From the NCBI GenBank assembly GCA_013289785.1, contig JABCZE010000038.1, forward strand, positions 1 to 9,478: a stretch of DNA of 9,478 nt, written 5' to 3'. The stretch is from Vulcanimicrobiota bacterium. Lineage in GTDB: Bacteria; Vulcanimicrobiota; Vulcanimicrobiia; Vulcanimicrobiales; Vulcanimicrobiaceae. A model generated the notes under the pieces. It did not search any database. It was not told where the DNA came from and saw only the letters and a program-made list of their open reading frames with translations. Position 1 is the stretch's first letter; each line of letters opens with the position of its first letter. This document shows positions 1-5,027 of this stretch, in pieces. The position numbers and the translations under genes are program-made.

Positions 1-392
1 ACGTTCATTCCGCCTCCGTTGCTTACGTACCACCAGCCGTTAACCGTCGTCACGGTGCCCTGAGGATCGACCACGCCCTGGCTCTCCAAGCAGATAAACT
101 GGAGACCGTTGCTGCCGGGCGTGTAGACGTTGAGATCGTGGCCGTAAAGGTTCGCCGTATAGATAACGGCGCCGCCGCTGCCGCCGCCGCCCTTGGCGAG
201 CTTGCCCTTACACTCGCTGCCGCCTCCCTTGCCGTGGCCGTTGTTATCGGGCAGGGCACCCGCCACCGAAACCGGCGTGCCAAGATTGGCTGCCGAGGGC
301 ACGCCCGTACTCGAATCGCTGCCGCAACCGCTTACTACGGCGAGCAACGCAACTGTACCGATCGATAAACTCCCCACGGTGCGAAGCGACAT
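1..392 (-). CDS. Secreted lipoprotein, N-terminal part (3' end outside window), possible beta-propeller surface protein
   Basis: The reading frame is open from an ATG at 392-390 to the window edge, giving 130 codons. A basic N-terminus (MSLRTVG) and hydrophobic segment (about residues 8-20) end in a lipobox V-S-G-C with Cys23, so export and lipidation are expected. Residues 50-74 are a flexible linker rich in Gly, Lys and Ser (NGHGKGGG, then KGGGGSGG). A segment with the pattern YTANLYGHDLNVYTPGSNG (residues 78-96) follows. It resembles one blade of YVTN/NHL-like propeller repeats, but only about one repeat is visible, so this is a weak inference. A strong Shine-Dalgarno (AAGGAGT) lies 8 nt upstream of the ATG and supports the start. 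The preceding gene on the same strand is another small lipoprotein with a similar Gly/Lys/His linker, so the two may act together at the cell surface. The function is unknown. Confidence 0.8.
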   Translation of the reverse strand, partial: MSLRTVGSLSIGTVALLAVVSGCGSDSSTGVPSAANLGTPVSVAGALPDNNGHGKGGGSECKGKLAKGGGGSGGAVIYTANLYGHDLNVYTPGSNGLQFICLESQGVVDPQGTVTTVNGWWYVSNGGGMN

Positions 393-400
393 ATTAAAAG

Positions 401-407
401 ACTCCTT
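401..407 (-). promoter_or_regulatory. Shine-Dalgarno site of the left-edge lipoprotein gene
   Basis: The minus strand reads AAGGAGT here, 8 nt before the ATG at 392. It is the strongest ribosome-binding site in the window and fixes the start of the partial lipoprotein gene. Confidence 0.75.
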
Positions 408-451
408 CCAATTGCCTCGGTACTAGCCCTAGCACAACGTTACCACCGAAT

Positions 452-504
452 GAAACGTGCCCGCCCCGCATCCACCGAGAGATGATGCGAGGCGAGCACG
501 TTTC
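452..504 (-). terminator. Long hairpin between the two lipoprotein genes, possible terminator or attenuator
   Basis: Two 21-nt arms (452-472 and 484-504) face each other across an 11-nt loop. The outer 9 bp are GAAACGTGC against GCACGTTTC. Two positions do not pair by Watson-Crick rules: 461 with 495 and 466 with 490. They are C/A mismatches on the plus strand but G-U wobbles in a minus-strand transcript, so the full 21 bp can form only in RNA made from the minus strand. Both neighbouring genes read in that direction. The hairpin starts 22 nt after the stop of the upstream lipoprotein gene. Only a short imperfect U-rich run (UUUCAUU) follows, so it is a weak intrinsic terminator, a processing/stability element, or both. 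Confidence 0.6.
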
Positions 505-525
505 GCGAAGCTCCGAGCGACTTAC

Positions 526-1014
526 TTAGATGGAGTTCGTGATGTTGAGGACGGCGTAACCGATCGTTTTACCGTGCTTGTTTGCGTAGGTAAACGTGGC
601 TGCGCAAGAACCCTGTGTCGCGCCGGCCGTTACGGTCCAATCGTCGCCCGAACCCTGAGTAACGGTGGCAATGCCGGAGGCGCCGCCACAGGTGTCGCCT
701 TCGCTAAGCACGCCCTTCTTATTTTCCGGGGTGCGAACGACTACGGTGTCAGGCCCCGTGCTCGAGGCCGTGAAATCGACGGTACACGGATCGACGCGGA
801 CGCCGCCCTTGACGGTGCAGACGCCGTGACCCTTGCCACCGCCGCCCTTCGCATCGGGATTGACGATCGGCGAATGACTAACTAAGGAAGATGTGCCCCC
901 AGCGGGCGCCGGCCCAAGCGCCTGCGATCCTCCGCAACCGGCCAGCAGCGATACCGCTACTGCCGCTGCGAAACCGACGCTTAGAGTATGGGACGAGAAG
1001 TGCGATTTAACCAT
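526..1014 (-). CDS. Small secreted lipoprotein with a cysteine-containing, possibly Ig-like domain
   Basis: This is a 162-residue protein. A signal peptide (residues 1-26, with a hydrophobic stretch from Leu11 to Ala25) ends in a clear lipobox L-L-A-G-C with Cys27, so it should be lipidated and held in a membrane. A Pro/Gly/Ser spacer leads to a KGGGGKGHG linker (57-64). A domain of about 95 residues follows, with four cysteines (66, 77, 109, 137) that could form two disulfides. Its alternating pattern (GIATVTQ, DWTVTAG, CAATFTY, YAVLNIT) suggests a beta-sandwich of Ig/BACON type. That is inferred from pattern only, and no family is recognised. The chosen ATG at 1014-1012 has GGAG 9 nt upstream. 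A TTG 15 nt further upstream would overlap this ribosome site and is not used. The shared linker chemistry links it to the next lipoprotein downstream. Confidence 0.82.
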   Translation of the reverse strand: MVKSHFSSHTLSVGFAAAVAVSLLAGCGGSQALGPAPAGGTSSLVSHSPIVNPDAKGGGGKGHGVCTVKGGVRVDPCTVDFTASSTGPDTVVVRTPENKKGVLSEGDTCGGASGIATVTQGSGDDWTVTAGATQGSCAATFTYANKHGKTIGYAVLNITNSI

Positions 1015-1023
1015 TCGACTGTT

Positions 1024-1027
1024 CTCC
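1024..1027 (-). promoter_or_regulatory. Ribosome-binding site that decides the start of the small lipoprotein
   Basis: GGAG on the minus strand lies 9 nt before the ATG at 1014. An alternative TTG start at 1029-1027 would overlap this motif, so the ATG is preferred. Confidence 0.55.
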
Positions 1028-1051
1028 AAATAAAAGTGTTTTGGCTAAGAT

Positions 1052-1079
1052 GGGAGGGGTCCGGGCCCGGGCCCCTCCC
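1052..1079. repeat. 28-bp GC palindrome upstream of the small lipoprotein
   Basis: GGGAGGGG and CCCCTCCC flank a perfect 10-bp palindrome CCGGGCCCGG, with a single non-complementary pair (1060 T against 1071 G). The whole 28 bp is therefore nearly self-complementary. It lies 38 bp upstream of the lipoprotein ATG and 143 bp past the nth stop. It could fold as a leader hairpin, stop nth transcripts, or be a DNA-binding site. No U-run follows on the minus strand. The odd pair is a G-U wobble on the plus strand but C/A on the minus strand, which slightly disfavours a minus-strand RNA role. Confidence 0.6.
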
Positions 1080-1175
1080 GACCCTGCACACGAAGCATAG
1101 CAGCTTAAAATCTGCTGCCCAGATGCACTTGAGAGTGTGTCAGCAACTGTGTGAGTGAGTGTAGTACCTTAGCGC

Positions 1176-1220
1176 CTGCGCGAAGCGCAGTCCTGAGCGA
1201 AGTCGAAGGGTCAGGATGAC
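1176..1220. repeat. REP-like intergenic repeat, inverted copy with two small hairpins
   Basis: CTGCGC-GAA-GCGCAG (1176-1190) is a perfect 6-bp stem. It is followed at once by TCCTGA (1191-1196) and TCAGGA (1211-1216), which can pair across 14 nt. The minus strand of 1191-1209 reads CCTTCGACTTCGCTCAGGA, the same core found at 1245, 5049 and 5956. It starts 3 bp past the nth stop codon. With the copy at 1245-1266 it forms an imperfect inverted pair, so an nth transcript would end in a large folded structure. No T-run is present. Confidence 0.7.
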
Positions 1221-1222
1221 AT

Positions 1223-1915
1223 TCATGACAAAAGTCGCTTACGTCCTTCGACTGCGCTCAGGATGAGCGGGGTGGGGCAAAGTTGGTTGACGGGGCAGCG
1301 GTCGCAGAGCGGCGTCGGTGCCTTGCAAATTTGGCGGCCGTGCAGAATCAGCCAGTGCGACGCGTCGCCCCACTTATTCTGCGGCACGAGTTTGGTGACG
1401 TCTTCCTCTACTTGGCGCGGCGTCGTACCGACGGTCAACCCCAAGCGGTGCGACACGCGAAAGACGTGCGTGTCGACCGCGAGCGCAGCTTCGTGGAAGG
1501 CGGCGGCCATTACGACGCTGGCCGTCTTTCGGCCGACGCCGGCGAGCGATTCCAGCGCTTCACGCTCGTGAGGAACCTGGCCGCCGAAACGTTCGACCAG
1601 ATCGCGCGCGCATGCGATGATATTCTTGGTTTTCATGCGGAAGAATCCGGTCGACCTGATAATCTTCTCGACGTCGGCAGGCTTGGCGACTGCGAGCTTC
1701 TGCGGAGTCGGATATTTTGCGAAGAGTATCGGCGTCGTCATGTTGACGCGCACATCGGTGGTTTGAGCCGAGAGTATCACCGCGACGAGCAGCTCGAACT
1801 CGCTATCGTATTCCAGCGCCGTCTCCGCATGCGGGTACGTGCGTTCCAGAATCGCCAGCTCCTCGAGCGCGACCTTACGCGGTACTTTCTTTGCCGGAAA
1901 CGGAATGCGCTGCAC
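1223..1915 (-). CDS. nth: Endonuclease III (bifunctional DNA glycosylase/AP lyase)
   Basis: This enzyme removes oxidised pyrimidines from DNA and nicks the abasic strand in base-excision repair. The protein is 230 residues. The helix-hairpin-helix motif LAGVGRKTA (about 124-132) contains catalytic Lys130, and VDTHVFRV contains catalytic Asp148. The [4Fe-4S] loop is intact with C-x6-C-x2-C-x5-C at Cys197, 204, 207 and 213. The start is a GTG at 1915-1913, the first start in frame after the mutY stop; an upstream ATG overlapping that stop is in another frame. The gene follows mutY by 6 bp and is probably co-transcribed and coupled to it. The normal fold ends soon after Cys213. The last residues (about ILSAVEGRKRLLS) are encoded partly by a dispersed repeat, so the tail is an add-on. 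Confidence 0.96.
   Translation of the reverse strand: MQRIPFPAKKVPRKVALEELAILERTYPHAETALEYDSEFELLVAVILSAQTTDVRVNMTTPILFAKYPTPQKLAVAKPADVEKIIRSTGFFRMKTKNIIACARDLVERFGGQVPHEREALESLAGVGRKTASVVMAAAFHEAALAVDTHVFRVSHRLGLTVGTTPRQVEEDVTKLVPQNKWGDASHWLILHGRQICKAPTPLCDRCPVNQLCPTPLILSAVEGRKRLLS
1245..1266 (+). repeat. Dispersed repeat core inside the 3' end of nth
   Basis: The plus strand reads CCTTCGACTGCGCTCAGGA followed by TGA, the same core as at 5049 and 5956 apart from the variable tenth base. It lies within the nth frame and, on the minus strand, encodes roughly ILSAVEG in the C-terminal tail. An inverted copy sits 36 bp away (1191-1209). Confidence 0.8.
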
Positions 1916-1921
1916 GCGGCA

Positions 1922-2863
1922 TCATTCTCTTAGCGCGACGCTCTCTCCGTCGTGCGTCACCAGGCCGTCTTTTTCGAGCGCGGCCAGCAGCTCGCGAAAA
2001 TCCTCGACCGACCGGGCGGCGAGGGCCGGAATCGCCGAATGCAGATCGAGCAGCGAGATCCGCTCGCCCGGCAGCAGATCGCGCAAACCGTCGATGATTC
2101 GCCCGCGCGCGTAGCGCCGAGTCTGCTCGAACGGTATCGCGTTCTGCAGCGACGCGGGCTTCGCACTGGCGATTCGAGCGAATTCGAGTTGCGCGGCGTC
2201 CACGTGCGCGGCTGCGCAATCGGGTCGTAGCGGGCAGAGCAAACACTTGGGGGCGCGCGCCGTGCAGATAGCGGAGCCCAGGTCCATCATCGCCGAGCTC
2301 CAGTCATGCGCGCGGCCCGCCGGCACCAGCGCTCGAGCCCGTTCGTCCAACTCTCGCGCGCTCGCTTGGGGCGGGAATTCGATCCCGAAAAACAGGCGAT
2401 GCACGATCCGGCGAACATTGGTATCCACCGGCGCGTCGTCTTCGTTAAATGCGAAGGCTCGGATCGCAGCAACCGTATACGGTCCGATGCCCGGCAGCAA
2501 CCGCAGGGCTCGCGGTTCCGAAGGCAACACTCCGCCGTGGCTCTCCGCGACCGCGCGGGCCAGGCGGTGTAAGCGCAGGGCGCGCGAGTTATATCCCAGT
2601 CCTTTCCATTCTCGCAATACGGCCGCGAGCGAGGCTTCGGAAAGCGCCGCGAAATCCGGAAAACGCTTAACGAATGCCTCGAACTTGGGCACGACGCGGT
2701 CGACTTGCGTCTGAGCCAGCATGAACTCGCTCACGAGGGTCCGGTAGGGGCTGCGCTCCGTTCGCCACGGCAGCGTGGCGCGGCCATGCCGCCGGTACCA
2801 ACGGAGAAGGCTGTGCTGGATGCCCGCGAAACCAGCCGAGCCGTCCCGTCCCTTGCCGACCAT
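1922..2863 (-). CDS. mutY: A/G-specific adenine DNA glycosylase MutY, short form
   Basis: MutY removes adenine mispaired with 8-oxoguanine (or G) to prevent G:C to T:A mutations. The protein is 313 residues. SEFMLAQTQV carries the catalytic Glu46. The hairpin motif LLPGIGPYT (about 122-130) has Tyr where endonuclease III has its lysine, as expected for a MutY. VDTNV carries Asp147. The iron-sulfur loop C-x6-C-x2-C-x5-C is at Cys200, 207, 210 and 216. The C-terminal NUDIX-like 8-oxoG-reading domain of E. coli MutY is missing. Instead there is a RRYARGRIIDGLR segment and a small winged-helix-like tail (about 245-313), a layout I associate with actinobacterial-type MutY. The ATG at 2863 is the only good start, although its Shine-Dalgarno is poor. 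It heads a mutY-nth repair operon, divergent from lpd. Confidence 0.94.
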   Translation of the reverse strand: MVGKGRDGSAGFAGIQHSLLRWYRRHGRATLPWRTERSPYRTLVSEFMLAQTQVDRVVPKFEAFVKRFPDFAALSEASLAAVLREWKGLGYNSRALRLHRLARAVAESHGGVLPSEPRALRLLPGIGPYTVAAIRAFAFNEDDAPVDTNVRRIVHRLFFGIEFPPQASARELDERARALVPAGRAHDWSSAMMDLGSAICTARAPKCLLCPLRPDCAAAHVDAAQLEFARIASAKPASLQNAIPFEQTRRYARGRIIDGLRDLLPGERISLLDLHSAIPALAARSVEDFRELLAALEKDGLVTHDGESVALRE

Positions 2864-2922
2864 AGGGCGAGGCGCTTCGCCGTTTTCGTGGGGAACGCTC
2901 CCGATTGGGCGAAGCCACGGGT
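2864..2922. promoter_or_regulatory. Divergent mutY/lpd control region with an inverted repeat
   Basis: Only 59 bp separate the mutY ATG from the lpd ATG, so both promoters must lie here or overlap the coding regions. It holds a perfect 8-bp inverted repeat, GCTTCGCC (2874-2881) and GGCGAAGC (2908-2915), with a 26-bp spacer. A smaller hairpin GGCG-CTT-CGCC (2871-2881) overlaps the left arm. The repeat could be an operator or a leader stem. I see no convincing -10/-35 boxes. Confidence 0.35.
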
Positions 2923-4368
2923 ATGAGCAATGAGCAACAGTTCGACGTCGTGGTTATCGGCGCGGGGCCTGGCGGCTATCACGTCGCCATCCGGCTCGGT
3001 CAGTTGGGTAAGAAGGTTATCTGCATCGACCGGGACGAGGTCGGCGGCGTCTGCTTGAACTGGGGATGCATCCCGACGAAGGCGCTGCTGCACGTCGGCG
3101 AGGTCATCCGTCACATCGAGCGCGCGGATGCAATCGGCCTCAAGGTTCCCAAAGTCGAAGTCCAGCGCGAGAACGTTGCGAAGTTCAAGAACGATGTGGT
3201 GAACGCAAACGTCAGCGGCGTCAAAACGCTCTTCAAAGCCAACGGCGTGGAGTCGCTGCGTGCGGAGGCTTCCTTCAAATCGCCGACGGAGATCGTTGCG
3301 AAACGCGAGAATGGCGAGAGCGAGACGATCAAGGCGCAAACCATCGTGATCGCAACCGGTTCCGCGCCGGTGGACGTCAAGGGCTGGCCGCGCGACGGGA
3401 AGACGATCATCAACTCCGACGACGCCGTCAAGCTGGAGCGAATCCCGAAAAAGCTTTTGATCATCGGCGGCGGCGTGATCGGCCTGGAGTTCGCGACCGT
3501 CTACCGGCGGCTGGGCGCCGAGGTCTTGGTCGTCGAGATGATGCCGCAGATTCTCACCGGCACCGATCTCGAGATCGGCAAGACGCTCGGACGAATTCTA
3601 AAAAAGCAAGGCATCGAGATCATGCTCAACACCAAAGTCGGCTCGCTCGAAAAGAAGGGCGATACCGTACGCGCGACGCTCAACGGCGAAGGAACCGGCG
3701 GCAAAGACGAAGTTCGTGAGTTCGACATGGCGCTGGTTGCCGTCGGGCGCCGCCCGGTCACCGACAATCTCAACCTGAAAGCCGCCGGCTTGCAGACCGA
3801 CGAGCGCGGCTTCATCGCGACCGACCTTCAGCAGCGCACGAGCGTCCCCAACATTTTCGCGATCGGCGACGTCACCGGCGCGCCGCTGCTGGCGCACCGC
3901 GCGATGAAGCAAGGCGTCATCGCGGCAGAAGTGATCTCCGGCGACAAGTCGGCGGCCTTCGATCCGATAGCCGTGCCGAACTGCATCTATACCGACCCCG
4001 AGGTGGCGACCGCCGGCCTTTCCGAAGAGGAAGCCAAAGCGGCCGGCCACGAGGTTCGCATCGGGAAGTTTCCGCTCGCCGCGAGCGGCCGCGCCCGAAC
4101 GATGAATGAGAGCGAGGGTTTGATCAAGCTCGTCGGCGATGCAAAGAGCGACCTTCTGCTGGGAATGCACATCGTCGCACCACAAGCCGAATCGATGATC
4201 GGCGAAGGCGTCATCGCCCTCGAGATGGGCGCGACATTGGAAGACATCGGCCTCTCCGTCCATCCGCATCCGACGTTCATCGAAGGAATCATGGATGCGG
4301 CGGAAGCCTCGCACGGCAAAGCGATTCACATAATCAATCCCAAGCCGAAGACTCCGGTGAGTGCTTGA
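2923..4368 (+). CDS. lpd: Dihydrolipoyl dehydrogenase (E3)
   Basis: This cytoplasmic flavoenzyme reoxidises dihydrolipoyl groups on the E2 subunits of 2-oxoacid dehydrogenases and on the glycine-cleavage H protein, passing electrons to NAD+. The 481-residue length is typical. GAGPGG (13-18) binds FAD. GGVCLNWGCIPTK holds the redox disulfide Cys44/Cys49. IIGGGVIGLEFA (180-191) with Glu205 is the NAD site. IFAIGDV (311-317) is the second FAD motif. HPHPTFIE near the end supplies the catalytic His449-Glu454 pair. The ATG at 2923 gives a normal N-terminus; a TTG 18 nt upstream would add six unneeded residues. The stop overlaps the lipB start, so the genes are translationally coupled. No E1, E2 or gcv gene is in view, so the partner complex is unknown. 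Confidence 0.96.
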   Translation: MSNEQQFDVVVIGAGPGGYHVAIRLGQLGKKVICIDRDEVGGVCLNWGCIPTKALLHVGEVIRHIERADAIGLKVPKVEVQRENVAKFKNDVVNANVSGVKTLFKANGVESLRAEASFKSPTEIVAKRENGESETIKAQTIVIATGSAPVDVKGWPRDGKTIINSDDAVKLERIPKKLLIIGGGVIGLEFATVYRRLGAEVLVVEMMPQILTGTDLEIGKTLGRILKKQGIEIMLNTKVGSLEKKGDTVRATLNGEGTGGKDEVREFDMALVAVGRRPVTDNLNLKAAGLQTDERGFIATDLQQRTSVPNIFAIGDVTGAPLLAHRAMKQGVIAAEVISGDKSAAFDPIAVPNCIYTDPEVATAGLSEEEAKAAGHEVRIGKFPLAASGRARTMNESEGLIKLVGDAKSDLLLGMHIVAPQAESMIGEGVIALEMGATLEDIGLSVHPHPTFIEGIMDAAEASHGKAIHIINPKPKTPVSA

Positions 4369-5027
4369 CCGGTAGCACGCAGATTTTGGATCTCGGCGTA
4401 CGGCCGTATCGGGAAGTCTGGGAACTTCAGCGGCGGATCCATGAGGCCGTGCGCCAAGGACGCGAGCCCGATACCTGGATCGTCGTCGAACACGAACCGG
4501 TGATAACGCTGGGCCGGCAAGCGAAACGCGAGAATCTCTTGTTTTCGGCCGATGCGTTGGCTGCGCGAGGGGTGGACGTCGTCGAAATCGAGCGCGGCGG
4601 AGACGTTACCTATCACGGCCCCGGGCAGCTCGTCGTGTATCCAATTCGAAGACTCGAGCGGTTCCGGGAAGTGGTGCCATTTGTACGATCCTTGGAAGGC
4701 GCGGCGATCGGCTGCTGCGCACGATTCGGCGTCGCCGGCGAGCGCTGGAGCGACCACGCCGGCGTCTGGGTCGGCAGCAACTGCATCTGCGCGATCGGGC
4801 TTGCAATACGCCGCATGGTTTCGATGCACGGCATCGCCCTCAACGTCTCGACCACCCTCGACTACGATCGTCTCATCAATCCATGCGGCTTCACCGACCG
4901 CGGGATCACATCGCTTTGTGCGGAGAGCGGCCGTCCGGTTACAATGGGCGAGGCGAAGGCAGTGCTTTTCGACGAGCTGTCGCGAGAGTTTGGTGTTGCG
5001 TTCGTAGCGGAGCAGCAGGTCGCATGA
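4365..5027 (+). CDS. lipB: Octanoyl-[acyl-carrier-protein]:protein N-octanoyltransferase LipB, atypical active site
   Basis: LipB transfers octanoate from acyl-carrier protein to lysines of lipoyl domains, the first step of lipoate synthesis. The protein is 220 residues. RGGDVTYHGPGQLVVYPI (78-94 region) is the family signature, and INPCGF holds the acyl-accepting Cys174. The catalytic lysine (Lys135 in E. coli, in VGEKKICSLGL as I recall it) should align with VGSNCICAIGL. The residue there is Cys140, spaced 34 residues from Cys174 just as in E. coli (135 to 169). All three codon bases differ from AAA/AAG, so a single sequencing error is unlikely. The start is TTG at 4365, overlapping the lpd stop as TTGA; no ATG or GTG nearby is in frame. 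The stop overlaps the lipA ATG. The family call is firm, but activity is uncertain. Confidence 0.92.
   Translation: MTGSTQILDLGVRPYREVWELQRRIHEAVRQGREPDTWIVVEHEPVITLGRQAKRENLLFSADALAARGVDVVEIERGGDVTYHGPGQLVVYPIRRLERFREVVPFVRSLEGAAIGCCARFGVAGERWSDHAGVWVGSNCICAIGLAIRRMVSMHGIALNVSTTLDYDRLINPCGFTDRGITSLCAESGRPVTMGEAKAVLFDELSREFGVAFVAEQQVA

Noticed and set aside
457..885. 142-codon plus-strand frame opposite the small lipoprotein
   Set aside because: No ribosome site or domain; the minus-strand frame has a signal peptide, lipobox and Shine-Dalgarno.
1094..1099. Possible -10 box TATGCT on the minus strand for the small lipoprotein
   Set aside because: No acceptable -35 element lies at 16-18 bp, and promoter rules for this lineage are unknown.
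1283..1933. Long plus-strand frame opposite nth
   Set aside because: It is an antisense shadow typical of GC-rich codon use; nth on the other strand has all catalytic and iron-sulfur residues.
2905..2922. Upstream TTG start for lpd
   Set aside because: It adds MGEATG before a normal N-terminus; the ATG at 2923 matches the family length.
3598..4329. 243-codon minus-strand frame opposite lpd
   Set aside because: It has no recognisable motifs, and the plus strand encodes a complete, conserved Lpd.
4883..5023. Extended lipA reading frame starting at 4883
   Set aside because: It would overlap lipB by about 145 bp in another frame, adds residues unlike any LipA, and a well-placed ATG overlaps the lipB stop at 5024.
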